64,000 nt of DNA, taken from NCBI RefSeq assembly GCF_028330525.1, contig NZ_JAQMSD010000148.1, positions 1-64,000 on the forward strand, read 5' to 3'. A model generated the notes under the pieces. It ran no database searches, had not been told where the DNA came from, and saw only the letters and a program-made list of their open reading frames with translations. Shown in pieces: positions 26,804 to 35,357 of this stretch (its first letter is position 1; each line of letters opens with the position of its first letter). Origin of the DNA: Spirulina sp. CS-785/01 (GTDB lineage Bacteria > Cyanobacteriota > Cyanobacteriia > Cyanobacteriales > Spirulinaceae). The position numbers and the translations under genes are program-made.

Positions 26804-27250
26804 TTACTCTTTTAAAATAGAACCGTCAAAAGCCACAAAATTCTTATAAACCTCCGGCACATCATTTAAAGGGATGCCTTGGTATTCCACCCAAGCATGG
26901 GCGGTGAATTGCTCTTGTTGACGGACTCCGATGCGGAAGTCGGCTTCGATGCCTTGGCGGTGTAATAAAGCCCAGAGAACAAGCGATCGCGCTAAACAAT
27001 TCACCTCCCCCGGCCAATATCCTACCGCCACCTGCACCATCTCCCTCGTCCGTTGCACAGCCCCCCCCTCCGAAGAAAACCTAACCCCCCACAACCGTCT
27101 ATACACCCCCAATAATCGCCCCTGAGTCCCCTTCAACCCCCGGCGAGGCAACAACACCCACACCACCCCAAACCCTAGCCAAGCAAGGCACAAAACCCCC
27201 CAATCTTGCCCAGAAAAAGACAGCGCAGTTTTCAACTTACTCCACAACAA
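26804..27250 (-). CDS. Lasso-peptide B2-type leader peptidase (transglutaminase-like)
   Basis: 148 residues. N-terminal membrane-proximal helix (LCLAWLGFGVVWVLLP), then the papain-like catalytic region: the Cys in WPGEVNCLARSLVLWALL, followed by a small domain with FRIGVRQ, the His in FTAHAWVEYQG, and the Asp in PLNDVPEVY. This is the Cys-His-Asp set of McjB-C-type B2 proteins, which cleave the leader of a ribosomally made peptide. Its start overlaps the end of the PqqD-like gene by 14 bases. No lasso cyclase (asparagine-synthase-like) gene and no precursor gene are visible nearby. Confidence 0.85.
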   Translation of the reverse strand: MLWSKLKTALSFSGQDWGVLCLAWLGFGVVWVLLPRRGLKGTQGRLLGVYRRLWGVRFSSEGGAVQRTREMVQVAVGYWPGEVNCLARSLVLWALLHRQGIEADFRIGVRQQEQFTAHAWVEYQGIPLNDVPEVYKNFVAFDGSILKE

Positions 27251-27518
27251 CTAACCCATGCTCCCGTAACATCTCTATAAACGATAATAAATCCTCCTTC
27301 AACGGTTCAGCCTCCACCTCATACTCCATCAACAACTGCTCATAGGCCCCCTGAATCGACTCCGACGCTTGCAACACCGTGAGCATCCGCGTCCCCACAT
27401 CATCCAAGCCAAAATACGACTCACTAGCCAAATTCAATAAAACCGACTCCCCCGCTAACTCCTGAAGCAAAACCTCCTCCGCGAGAGAAACCTTATCTGT
27501 TAACTCAAATGGTTGCAT
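27237..27518 (-). CDS. PqqD-like RiPP recognition element (B1-type)
   Basis: 93 residues from the ATG at 27518; the frame opens 12 codons earlier at 27554 but the internal ATG fits the family better. It has the winged-helix PqqD layout: VLLQELAGESVLLNLASESY, then FGLDDVGTRMLTVLQ and a C-terminal helix LLSFIEMLREHGLV. Such proteins bind the leader peptide and hand it to the modifying enzyme, here the B2 peptidase encoded by the overlapping downstream gene. The pair is a minimal RiPP maturation unit. Confidence 0.85.
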   Translation of the reverse strand: MQPFELTDKVSLAEEVLLQELAGESVLLNLASESYFGLDDVGTRMLTVLQASESIQGAYEQLLMEYEVEAEPLKEDLLSFIEMLREHGLVVVE

Positions 27519-27594
27519 ACCCTTAAAACCCGTGATCAAGGCGCAAGACCTCAAAAACCCTGCGCCCTGTTTTCCCTGTTATCCCCGAAACCGT

Positions 27595-28308
27595 TTAACT
27601 CACCACTAATTGTCCCTCCGTGGTTAAACCAATCGACCCCTCTAACTTGGCATTATCCAACTGAGTGCCAATTAAATTCGCCCCCACTAAATAAGCTCCC
27701 ACCAGTAACGCACTGGCCAAATTCGTATTGAGTAAATTGGCATTAGACAAATTTGCATCCGTCAAATTCGCCCCAATTAAATTGGCATCACTGAGATCAG
27801 AGCGCACCAACTTGGCCTCACTCATATCCGTACTTAACAACTTAGCCGAAACCAAATTGGCGGTACTCAGGTTCGCCCCCCCCAGATCAGCACTACTGAG
27901 GTTTGCACTATTTAACTTTGCACCAATTAAATTCGCCCCAACCAACTTAACCGCCCGCAAATTGGCCTCACTCAAACTAGAGTGAACCAACGTGGCAAAG
28001 GTTAAATCCGTTCCGCTTAAATTTGTGCCATTCAACGTCGCATCAAAGAGATTAATCCCTTTCGCATCCGCCCCTCTAACATTTGCTCTCGTTAAGTCGG
28101 TATTGACTAAATTGGCAAAACTGAGATCAGCCCCACTGAGGTTGGCCCCACTGAGGTTAGCCCCACTGAGGTTTGTACAATAGAGGTTAGCCCCACTCAG
28201 GTCCGCCCCACTCAGGTCAAAATTGCTTAAATTGGCGTGACTCAGGTCGCCGCCTTGGCATTTTTTGGTTTCTAGTAATCTTTCGATATCTCCGGTGTTA
28301 TCAACCAT
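27595..28308 (-). CDS. Cytoplasmic pentapeptide-repeat protein
   Basis: 237 residues with no signal peptide. A short cap (IERLLETKKCQGGDLSHANL) is followed by about 38 uninterrupted A(D/N)LxX repeats, long enough for a rod of nine or ten coils. It lies 76 bases upstream of the RiPP recognition gene on the same strand. Pentapeptide proteins can protect DNA gyrase from toxins (McbG, AlbG, Qnr), so it could be an immunity factor, but the family is very common in cyanobacteria and most members have no known job. Confidence 0.85.
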   Translation of the reverse strand: MVDNTGDIERLLETKKCQGGDLSHANLSNFDLSGADLSGANLYCTNLSGANLSGANLSGADLSFANLVNTDLTRANVRGADAKGINLFDATLNGTNLSGTDLTFATLVHSSLSEANLRAVKLVGANLIGAKLNSANLSSADLGGANLSTANLVSAKLLSTDMSEAKLVRSDLSDANLIGANLTDANLSNANLLNTNLASALLVGAYLVGANLIGTQLDNAKLEGSIGLTTEGQLVVS

Positions 28309-28374
28309 ATTGCTTGGAATAGATGGGGTGCTAGATCAAACTGAATTTTATCTCAAAATGTGAGGAGAACTTGT

Positions 28375-28410
28375 GCGAATCGTTAGCCCGTTCGGGCTTA
28401 CCATCGGTTT
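28375..28410. repeat. Dispersed AGCCCGTTCGGGCTTA hairpin
   Basis: Between the pentapeptide gene and the lipoprotein gene, AGCCCG-TT-CGGGCT forms a hairpin in the same flanking context (constant left word before, TTACC after) as those at 35421, 49202, 49823 and 50692. The arms are different but still complementary. Confidence 0.55.
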
Positions 28411-28498
28411 CGGGAGAACCCAACCGAAGCCAACGGCAGCGATTATCTAGGGTATTCAGTGGAATCTTAACAGAAACCGGGAAAACCCTAGTTAATTT

Positions 28499-28990
28499 TT
28501 AATTGGCTGCTCGCCAATGAACATAGGGACGGTTGGCGGAGATATCCGCGTAACGAATGTTCCGGTAGCCTTGCCCTTGGGTTAAATCGACTGTAAATTG
28601 CAGGTTTCCTTCTCTGAAGCGAAAAGCATACATGGTCAACGCTTCGGACTGGGCAATCCCTGTACAACTGCTGTATTCTTCCTGTAATGGGGCTTGATAC
28701 ATCACCAGACGGTCTTGAGATTGGACAATTTTTACAGGGAGTTTCGCAATGGGGCTAAAATCGGCGATAACGGTATGATCTGCCCCCCCTTCAAACCCTA
28801 GCATCAATTCCCATAAGCCAATGGCCTCTGGACAGTTCCCTCCTTCGGCCTCCACGGTAAAGGAGACATTGGGAACGTCTAACGTGGTGGAGGGGGAAAC
28901 GGGAGAGGCAACAGGTTCAGAGGGGGGTTGAGAGGTACAACTGACTAATAAGACTCCTAAGAAGGGGATCAGACGGGTTAAATATTTCAT
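28499..28990 (-). CDS. Putative lipoprotein, 163 residues
   Basis: A type-II signal peptide with a lipobox (LGVLLVSC, Cys at about 18) is followed by a Pro/Ser-rich linker to about residue 40 and a small beta-rich domain with two further Cys (GNCPEAIGLWELMLG and EEYSSCTGIAQ) that could form a disulfide. It should be attached to a membrane, facing the periplasm. Family not recognised. The gap upstream of 29099 contains TATTATCC-type repeats. Confidence 0.7.
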   Translation of the reverse strand: MKYLTRLIPFLGVLLVSCTSQPPSEPVASPVSPSTTLDVPNVSFTVEAEGGNCPEAIGLWELMLGFEGGADHTVIADFSPIAKLPVKIVQSQDRLVMYQAPLQEEYSSCTGIAQSEALTMYAFRFREGNLQFTVDLTQGQGYRNIRYADISANRPYVHWRAAN

Positions 28991-29098
28991 AAAATCTATT
29001 GTGATACTGTCAGTCGCTCAAGGACGTTCACTTAGGGCGTACTACGAACAAATTAACAATATCTGAATACTTACTAATTATCTATTATCCATTATCTA

Positions 29099-29839
29099 TT
29101 ATCCACTCAGCCAGATGGCGAGATGATAGAGGAAAGGGGCCAGGAGAATGGCAGGTAAAAAGGAGGCAACTCGAATTTTGGCCACATCAAGTAAATTCAG
29201 CCCTAACCCAATAATCATTAATCCCCCAACTCCAGTAATTAATGCAAGACGGGGATCAGTTTCGGGGTTGGGGATGAGGGTGGCAAAGACTCCGGCGGTG
29301 AGGGAGAGTCCGCCTTGATAGAGTAAGATGGATAAGGTGGAGAAGCCTACGCCGATGCCATAACTACTGGTTAGCGCGATCGCAGCAAAACCATCCATGG
29401 ACGCTTTCAACACTAATAACGTATTATCCCCCGTCAAACCATTATTAAGACTGCCCAGAAAGGCCAGGGGCCCAATACAGAATAATAAACTACTGGCCAT
29501 AAACCCTTCTGTAAACTGTCCTTTACCGCGAAAACGGTGTTTTAGCCCATCTCCCAGTTGCGTTAATCGGTCTTCAAGTTGGGCCCATTCGCCGATTATA
29601 CCGCCTAATGTAATTGCCCCTAATCCTAAAATCGCCCCATCCACGGCCCCACCCTGAGACTCTGACAAACTCCCGGCCATAGAAACCCCTAACCACAAGG
29701 TTAATAACCCTACTCCTTGAGTAATAATGCGTCGCATTTTCTCCGGCAGTCGATGCTGTAATAATACCCCCACCATTGTCCCGAAAAGGACTGTTGCAAT
29801 ATTAATCCAAGTCCCACTGGTTTTCAGAAAAAATGACAT
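29099..29839 (-). CDS. DUF554 family membrane protein
   Basis: 246 residues with six or seven membrane segments. Family marks are GTWINIATVLFGTMVGVLL at the N terminus, GLGAITLGGIIGEW in the second third, and SSLLFCIGPLAFLGSLNNGL, then LKASMDGFAAIALTSSYGIG. The fold is a possible transporter or channel of unknown substrate. The start at 29839 is preceded by AT-rich sequence. Confidence 0.9.
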   Translation of the reverse strand: MSFFLKTSGTWINIATVLFGTMVGVLLQHRLPEKMRRIITQGVGLLTLWLGVSMAGSLSESQGGAVDGAILGLGAITLGGIIGEWAQLEDRLTQLGDGLKHRFRGKGQFTEGFMASSLLFCIGPLAFLGSLNNGLTGDNTLLVLKASMDGFAAIALTSSYGIGVGFSTLSILLYQGGLSLTAGVFATLIPNPETDPRLALITGVGGLMIIGLGLNLLDVAKIRVASFLPAILLAPFLYHLAIWLSG

Positions 29840-29889
29840 TTTAGTTTAATTAATATTTGGAGGAATAGGGAATACAAATAACAAAAAAC

Positions 29890-30501
29890 CTAATTATTAA
29901 TCAAAATAAAATGTTGAATAACATTTAAAGCGGGGGAAATGACCTCATGGCCCATATCTAACTCATGATAGTCCACCTTGACCCCAGACTCTAATAACTG
30001 TTCCTTGGTTTTATAGGCTTCTTGGAGGGGGACAACCATATCTTGACGGCCATGGACTAATAACACGGGGGGAAAAGGGGTAGATTGGGGTTGGGGAGGG
30101 TGGTGGAGATAGCCGCTTAAACTACAGACTCCGGCTAAGGGTAATTGTAACCCGGCATCGAGAGCCATTGCCCCCCCTTGGGAAATGCCAATTAACACCG
30201 TTTGCGGGAGAGGAATGTCTGTAGTGGCTTCTAGCGATCGCAACCAATGCAACAACAAAAAACGACTTTTCTCTAATCCCGTATAATCCCCACTCTCTAG
30301 AGCATACCACGCTCGCCCCCCTGGAACGTGAGGATGGGCGAACGGGGCGTTCGGAAAGACGAACTGATAGTCCGGCAAATTGAACATGGGGGCCAAGGCC
30401 ACAAAGTCATGGAGGTTTGCCCCCCACCCGTGAAGGGCCACTAAGAGTTTTTTGGCAGGTTTCCCACTGGATGGGGGAATCGAGATTGCATCAAGAGACA
30501 T
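29890..30501 (-). CDS. Alpha/beta hydrolase (carboxylesterase/YpfH type)
   Basis: 203 residues, the size of small cytosolic carboxylesterases. It has the oxyanion loop LLVALHGWGAN, the nucleophile elbow GISQGGAMALDAG (Ser), Asp in VHGRQDMVVPL and His in LDMGHEVISP, a complete catalytic triad. The likely role is hydrolysis of a short-chain ester or thioester (S-depalmitoylase-like family); the physiological substrate is unknown. The gap to NAD kinase contains a strong hairpin (30637-30675). Confidence 0.88.
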   Translation of the reverse strand: MSLDAISIPPSSGKPAKKLLVALHGWGANLHDFVALAPMFNLPDYQFVFPNAPFAHPHVPGGRAWYALESGDYTGLEKSRFLLLHWLRSLEATTDIPLPQTVLIGISQGGAMALDAGLQLPLAGVCSLSGYLHHPPQPQSTPFPPVLLVHGRQDMVVPLQEAYKTKEQLLESGVKVDYHELDMGHEVISPALNVIQHFILINN

Positions 30502-30618
30502 AGGCCAACTCTCCCCAACGTTACATAAGCAAAAAACCGCAAATGAATTGCGATTCCTGTCTTTCTATCATCTTGACACAATCCTTCGGAAAGATTGGCA
30601 GTTAGGGAAATGTTCTAG

Positions 30619-30675
30619 CAGATTACAGAAAAATCAGTCATTCATCCATCCGTTTCAAACGGATGGATGAATGAC
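30619..30675. terminator. Long perfect hairpin downstream of NAD kinase
   Basis: A 39-base inverted repeat with two 19-base arms (5' arm GTCATTCATCCATCCGTTT) around one base begins at 30637 and ends three bases before the nadK stop codon region. It would end minus-strand transcripts of nadK. Its left flank (AGATTACAGAAAAATCAGTC, 30619-30638) also occurs, inverted, at 19345-19368, so it belongs to a dispersed element. Confidence 0.75.
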
Positions 30676-30677
30676 TC

Positions 30678-31601
30678 TTAACCTTGATGGTTATTGTTAT
30701 TGTATTGAACCCGAGTCCCCGCCCAGTGGAGTTTTTCCCGTAAGGTGTGATAAAACGAATGTTTCTCTCGCAGGATGATAAAGGTGGCTTGGCATTCCGC
30801 TTTACGGACGCAAATGCGTTGCCCTGGCCAGATTTGTGTGGCTAATACCCCATCCATCCAGAGACGAGTGTTTAATTGAGGGTCACATAACGGCCAAATA
30901 TTCACCACGGACCCCGGTGGTAACAAAATGGGGCGAATGGATAAACTCAAGGGACAAATGGGGGTAACGGCCATCGCTTCCATTCCTGCATGGATAATTG
31001 GTCCGTTGGCGGAGGCATTATAACAGGTTGATCCGGTGGGGGTGGAGACAATTAAACCGTCGCCGTGATACTGATCCACCACTTCCCCGTCCACTTCCAT
31101 TTCCAGAATCGAACTGGGCATCCGGTCGATACTGGCCGGTTTAATACACATTTCGTTTAAGGCTAAATAGCGATCGCTGGCCCGTTCAATATTGCCATGA
31201 TTCCCTTCTAACAAATAGGCTTGAACCATCATCCGCCGTTGGACTGCATAATGATCGCTGGTTAAACGATCCCACACCTCCTCTAAATTGCCAAAAGTAT
31301 CCATGGGTTCAGTTAAAAACCCTAAATGGCCGCCCACATTCACCGCCAAAATAGGAATCCCTTCTGGGGCCAAATGTCGGGCCGCGGCCAAGGCCGTCCC
31401 ATCTCCCCCCAACACAATGGCTAAATCAATTTTTTGGGAGAGGGAAGCCAAAAACACCGGATAGGGGTTATCACTCACCCCACTGGGGCCCATCAACACA
31501 TTAACGCCCATTTTCTCAAAATAACGAGCGCATTTTTCGGCGGCGGCTTCACTTTGGGAATCTTTCGCTTTATGAATGATAATGACTTGTTTAAGCTGCA
31601 T
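30678..31601 (-). CDS. nadK: NAD(+) kinase
   Basis: 307 residues. It phosphorylates NAD+ to NADP+ with ATP. The catalytic GGDG motif (VLGGDGTALAAARHL) and the NAD-binding LAVNVGGHLGFLTE lie in the N-terminal half; YHGDGLIVSTPTGSTCYNASA and the GPIIHAGMEAMAVTPICP region follow in the beta-domain. The length and the acidic start fit cyanobacterial NadK, of which two paralogues are usual. The start at 31601 is preceded by a CAGTAAT repeat cluster (31608-31640). Confidence 0.95.
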   Translation of the reverse strand: MQLKQVIIIHKAKDSQSEAAAEKCARYFEKMGVNVLMGPSGVSDNPYPVFLASLSQKIDLAIVLGGDGTALAAARHLAPEGIPILAVNVGGHLGFLTEPMDTFGNLEEVWDRLTSDHYAVQRRMMVQAYLLEGNHGNIERASDRYLALNEMCIKPASIDRMPSSILEMEVDGEVVDQYHGDGLIVSTPTGSTCYNASANGPIIHAGMEAMAVTPICPLSLSIRPILLPPGSVVNIWPLCDPQLNTRLWMDGVLATQIWPGQRICVRKAECQATFIILREKHSFYHTLREKLHWAGTRVQYNNNNHQG

Positions 31602-31828
31602 TGGGTCTAAACAGTAAACAGTAACCAGTAATCAGTAATCAGTATCCGAAGGCAGAGGGCAGAGGGCAGATGTTGAAGCCAGGAGGAAGTTTGCCGGAAA
31701 AAGTGGTCAGAAACTAATCACTGTAAGGCTTTTAGCCAATTTTCAGCGATTTTTAGTTTCACCGAGAGTCATCAATCTTCGGGTTGATAGCAGATTACTC
31801 CTCAATCGTCTTTTGCATCCTCTCTGGG
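31602..31828. repeat. Simple-repeat gap between nadK and lipoprotein gene
   Basis: It contains AAACAGT and AATCAGT heptamers (31608-31640) and a GGCAGAG trio (about 31651-31670). No gene recognised. Confidence 0.5.
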
Positions 31829-32551
31829 TTAACTGGGCGTTTCTGGGTCGATTTGTACCGTTTGGATACTTTGTTCAAATTCCGGTAAACGGTCGGTAAA
31901 TTGGTCCGCAGAGGTAGCATAGGTGACGATCCAGAATCGTTCTCCTTGTTGGATCATATAGAAAAGTTGTTTCATGGTTGTATTATTGGCTTCAACTTCG
32001 CCAAGAATTTTTCCCGCTTGATAGTCTCCCACGGGGACCACTTCTTGTTGTTCGATAGTGTACAGTTGCGACAAGGTTTGACCTACCGCCTCTAAATAAT
32101 TTTCGAGGGTAATGTCCTCTGGGACCGCTTCCGAGGCCGCATTAACATGGGTGAATTGTTCGGGGGTGTCTCCCTTAAAGTCAAAGGCCACGAGGGCTAA
32201 GGCGTTGGGATTATTTTTTAAGGCTTGCAAGCGATCGACATATTCTGGGGCCGCTTCTTTTAATTTTGTTTCAATGGACTCCAAATCAGTGCGAGGATTG
32301 CCACCTGCATAATGATTGGGTAAGTTAATCGAGATGCCTTCCCCCTGAATCGCTTGCCAGTCGGCCTCTGTAGCGGTTTCACCGGGATTTTCCTGGTCTG
32401 CAACTGGGGTTTGGGGTTCAGGGTCTGGACTGGGGCTAGCGGTGCTGGTATTCTCTGGACTGGTGGAGGTGTCGTTAGGCTGTTCACTACAAGCCACTAA
32501 ACTCCCCACCAGTAGAAGACTAATGACCAATCCCCGTAACAGGTGTGCCAT
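31829..32551 (-). CDS. Lipoprotein, first of a paralogous pair
   Basis: 240 residues from the ATG at 32551; the frame opens further upstream, but the signal peptide starts there. Lipobox LVGSLVAC, then a Thr/Ser/Pro linker, then an alpha/beta domain that closely parallels the gene at 32647-33333: both have GxGI-x-L-x-L-P (GISINLPNHYAGGNP here), a central VALVAFD/LIAFD strand, and a C-terminal FWIVTYATSADQF helix-strand. The fold suggests a PsbP/DcrB-like domain, by inference only. Minus-strand order: the paralogue lies upstream. Confidence 0.8.
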   Translation of the reverse strand: MAHLLRGLVISLLLVGSLVACSEQPNDTSTSPENTSTASPSPDPEPQTPVADQENPGETATEADWQAIQGEGISINLPNHYAGGNPRTDLESIETKLKEAAPEYVDRLQALKNNPNALALVAFDFKGDTPEQFTHVNAASEAVPEDITLENYLEAVGQTLSQLYTIEQQEVVPVGDYQAGKILGEVEANNTTMKQLFYMIQQGERFWIVTYATSADQFTDRLPEFEQSIQTVQIDPETPS

Positions 32552-32646
32552 GGATTTTGTGTTCCTTATGATGTGATCCTCATCTTTCAGCTTAACTTGG
32601 ATACCCGCTTCTGTTGGAGCAATGTGACATTCTCTCACACCAAAAA

Positions 32647-33333
32647 CTAAGGCTCAAGGGGACTAAAGGTGACGATACTTTGCTCAAAGTCTTCCCGTCG
32701 CTGCTCAAATTCATTGCTGGGGGTGGAGTAGGTGACCAGCCAAAATTCGTCTTGGTTGGGAATGGCGTACACTAATTGACTGATTTGGGTTTCTCCGGCT
32801 TGGATGTTGACGACGAGTTGGCCGGTGGTTTGATCGTGAATGGCGATCGCATTTTGTTCCTCGATCTCATACCCCAACTCCTGTAAATGACTCACCACCC
32901 CATCCATCAGTTGATCAAACTCCACATCTTCAGGTAACGGTTGTTGAGTTACATTCACATTCGTTACAAACCCCGATTGGGAGTTTTCTGTATCAAAGGC
33001 GATCAATTGCACCGATTTTTGACTGGCCCGTAATGCTTCACTTAAATTTTGATATTTTTCCCCTGCTCCTTCGAGGTTTTGGGCAATATCTTCAATATCG
33101 TCACGGGGATCACCCCCCTCAAACCCTTTGGGTAGATCAAGGGTAATGCCTTTGCCTTCTAGGGAGGCAAAATTCGGATTCGGTTCAACCTCTAAAGTGG
33201 ACTGAACTTCATTTTCTGTGGCGGTGGTTGAGCTTGCTGTCGCTTGATTTTGGGGTTTAGTTTCAGCGTTACATCCCCACACACTGATAAGGCAAAAACT
33301 CAATAACAACAGTCCTTGGAAGGTTCGGATCAT
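32647..33333 (-). CDS. Lipoprotein, second of the paralogous pair
   Basis: 228 residues. Signal peptide with Cys in ISVWGC, acidic/Ser-Thr linker, then the domain GITLDLPKGFEGGDPRDDI through LIAFDTENSQSGFVTNVNVT to QDEFWLVTYSTPSNEFEQ. It is a tandem paralogue of the gene at 31829-32551, 95 bases apart on the same strand. It is probably a membrane-anchored periplasmic or lumenal protein. No characterised homologue is recognised with certainty. Confidence 0.8.
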   Translation of the reverse strand: MIRTFQGLLLLSFCLISVWGCNAETKPQNQATASSTTATENEVQSTLEVEPNPNFASLEGKGITLDLPKGFEGGDPRDDIEDIAQNLEGAGEKYQNLSEALRASQKSVQLIAFDTENSQSGFVTNVNVTQQPLPEDVEFDQLMDGVVSHLQELGYEIEEQNAIAIHDQTTGQLVVNIQAGETQISQLVYAIPNQDEFWLVTYSTPSNEFEQRREDFEQSIVTFSPLEP

Positions 33334-33518
33334 AGAAACTAAGAGAGTATTCTAAAGCAGTAAAGAGCAATAAGTTAATGGGTTTGGGTTGATCCCCGAA
33401 TAATACTAGCATTTCTATCTTCACTTATGCTTGCTGGATCAGGAGGGTCGGGAGCGTCGGGAGGTGGGGGAGATGGGGGAGATCAAGGATTAATGAATTA
33501 TCAATTATCCATTATCAA
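33334..33518. repeat. Repeat gap with ATTATCCATT units
   Basis: A GGGGGAGAT doublet (about 33466-33483) and ATTATCA/ATTATCC heptamers (33497-33535). No gene recognised. Confidence 0.5.
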
Positions 33519-34262
33519 TTATCCATTATCCACAACAAATTCCGCTAACCCCAAAAACTTAATCCCGTTGGGGGTAATCTCAAAGCGGTAGGGGAGGACT
33601 TCTACGCCTTCGTGATAGGCTTGGCGGAGGAGTTGGCCATAGGTGGCATCGGCGCGATCGCCTGGGGCAAAGGTGGGACAATCCCCTCGATTGATAAAAT
33701 ATAAAATCACCGCCTTTGCGTCCGGTTGTACGGCCATTAAGTCCTTGAGATGCTTTTGGCCTCTCGTAGTGACCGTATCAGGAAATAATGCCATTCTTCC
33801 CTCAACTAAAGTGGCACTTTTCACTTCCACATAAATCGGAGGATGCTCTGGGTTGTCTGACGTGAGCAAAAAATCAACCCGACTTTTCTGGTCTTGACCA
33901 TATTTCACCTCACGCTGCACTCTATCATAACGATGAGCGAGTTCGGGGAGTTGGTGGGTTTCGAGTAAATGACGAATCACCCGGTTGGGGAGTCCGGTAT
34001 TAACCCCCACCCAAGTAGGTTGGGTGTCGTTGACTTGGATCATTTCCCAAGTATATTTTAATTTACGTTTCGGGTTGTCGTGAGAGGACACCTGCACCGG
34101 GTTTCCAGGTAAATACAGTCCCGTCATGGGCCCTGTGTTGGGACAATGGGCGGTGATGGTTTCTCCAGAGTCTAGCTGAATATCTGCAAAGAAGCGTTTA
34201 TAGCGTTTCTGGAGAATTCCCGCTTGTAAGGGAGGGTATTGGTAAATTAAAGAATTGGACAT
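33519..34262 (-). CDS. sfsA: SfsA family protein (DNA/RNA nuclease-like)
   Basis: 247 residues, the full SfsA length. The N-terminal OB-like part (LQAGILQKRYKRFFADIQLD, then HCPNTGPMTGL) precedes a PD-(D/E)xK-like core (SRVDFLLTSDN, IYVEVKSATLVEGRMALFPD), which gives a nuclease fold; the conserved TRGQKHLKDLM and FINRGDCPTFAPGDRADATYG follow. It was first named for sugar fermentation stimulation in E. coli, and its cellular role is unclear. It is divergent from ccaA with an 89-base gap that must hold both promoters. Confidence 0.92.
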   Translation of the reverse strand: MSNSLIYQYPPLQAGILQKRYKRFFADIQLDSGETITAHCPNTGPMTGLYLPGNPVQVSSHDNPKRKLKYTWEMIQVNDTQPTWVGVNTGLPNRVIRHLLETHQLPELAHRYDRVQREVKYGQDQKSRVDFLLTSDNPEHPPIYVEVKSATLVEGRMALFPDTVTTRGQKHLKDLMAVQPDAKAVILYFINRGDCPTFAPGDRADATYGQLLRQAYHEGVEVLPYRFEITPNGIKFLGLAEFVVDNG

Positions 34263-34351
34263 TGTGTTAAGTAATTTATCGGGGGATAGGGGGAGACAAT
34301 CTGGTTTAATAGGGATGGGACAAATATTAGGTTTAGGTTGGCCTTTTCAAC

Positions 34352-35083
34352 GTGGAAAAACTGATTAAGGGTCTGCGACATTTTCAGACCGATTATTTTA
34401 GCAAACATCAAGAACTTTTTGAGCAACTCGCTCACGGACAGCATCCTAGGGCTTTGTTTATTACTTGTTCGGATTCTCGGGTTGATCCCAATTTAATCAC
34501 CAATGCCCAAGTGGGAGAGTTGTTTGTCATTCGCAATGCGGGTAATATGATCCCTCCCTATGGGGCGACAAATGGAGGTGAAGGGGGGGCAATGGAGTAT
34601 GCGATCGCTGCTTTAGGGATTGAGGATATTATTGTTTGTGGCCATTCCTACTGTGGGGCCATGAAAGGGTTACTCAAACTGGATGAGCTAGAGGAAAAAA
34701 TGCCTCTAGTGTATGACTGGTTAAAACAGGGAGAAGCCACCCGGCGGTTAGTCAAGGAAAATTATTCCACTTTACAAGGGGATGATTTACTAGATATTAC
34801 GGTAGCAGAAAACGTCCTCTCACAAATTGAGAATTTACGCACCTATCCCATTGTTCATTCCCGCTTACGACAGGGGAAATTAAATCTCCATGCCTGGGTC
34901 TATCACATTGAGAATGGGGCAGTGTACGCTTATGATGCCGTGCGTCATGCCTATGTCGCCCCGTCGAGCGCTCTCCAACCCATGAAACCGGAAGATTTGA
35001 TTGAACATGAACCGGATGACCACCCAACCCCCAATTGGTTATCCCCAGAGCAGGCAAACCGTATTTATCGGGGAACTTATTAA
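34352..35083 (+). CDS. ccaA: Beta-class carbonic anhydrase, carboxysomal CcaA type
   Basis: 243 residues from a GTG at 34352. It interconverts CO2 and bicarbonate inside the carboxysome and feeds Rubisco. Zinc ligands are the Cys of ITCSDSRVDPNLIT and the His and Cys of VCGHSYCGAM. The whole chain matches cyanobacterial CcaA/IcfA (MEYAIAALGIEDIIVCGH, LPLVYDWLKQ-like PLVYDWLKQGEATRRL) and ends with the conserved SPEQANRIYRGTY. It is shorter than the Synechocystis protein because the variable linker before that C-terminal motif is only about 20 residues. Confidence 0.93.
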   Translation: MEKLIKGLRHFQTDYFSKHQELFEQLAHGQHPRALFITCSDSRVDPNLITNAQVGELFVIRNAGNMIPPYGATNGGEGGAMEYAIAALGIEDIIVCGHSYCGAMKGLLKLDELEEKMPLVYDWLKQGEATRRLVKENYSTLQGDDLLDITVAENVLSQIENLRTYPIVHSRLRQGKLNLHAWVYHIENGAVYAYDAVRHAYVAPSSALQPMKPEDLIEHEPDDHPTPNWLSPEQANRIYRGTY

Positions 35084-35148
35084 GGAAGTCTTATTTCTCT
35101 ATCACGGTTTTGTTACAATTTGTAAAGAGAGTTATAGCCCGTACAATT

Positions 35149-35349
35149 ATGGAAACTCAAATTAACTGTGCAGAAGCCTGTGTCAATGGTTGCGTATTGG
35201 GGGATAAATGCCCCAATAAGGAATACGGAAAACAGGCTTCTCAATTTATTCACAGTACCTCAATGGATAAAATTCACGAAATTGCCGAAGAAGCCCGTCG
35301 GAAAAAAATGCTAGAACCTCCCAAATGGGTGATTCCCGATGAAATCTAA
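35149..35349 (+). CDS. Small Cys-rich protein, 66 residues
   Basis: The ATG at 35149 is chosen; an upstream frame overlaps ccaA. Four Cys in the first third (CAEACVNGCVLGDKC) could bind a metal or cluster, followed by a helical tail (MDKIHEIAEEARRKKMLEPP). It looks like a conserved small cyanobacterial protein, but I cannot name it. It follows ccaA by 65 bases and ends at a good terminator (35358-35390), so cotranscription with ccaA is likely. Confidence 0.75.
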   Translation: METQINCAEACVNGCVLGDKCPNKEYGKQASQFIHSTSMDKIHEIAEEARRKKMLEPPKWVIPDEI

Positions 35350-35357
35350 ATAGTGAG

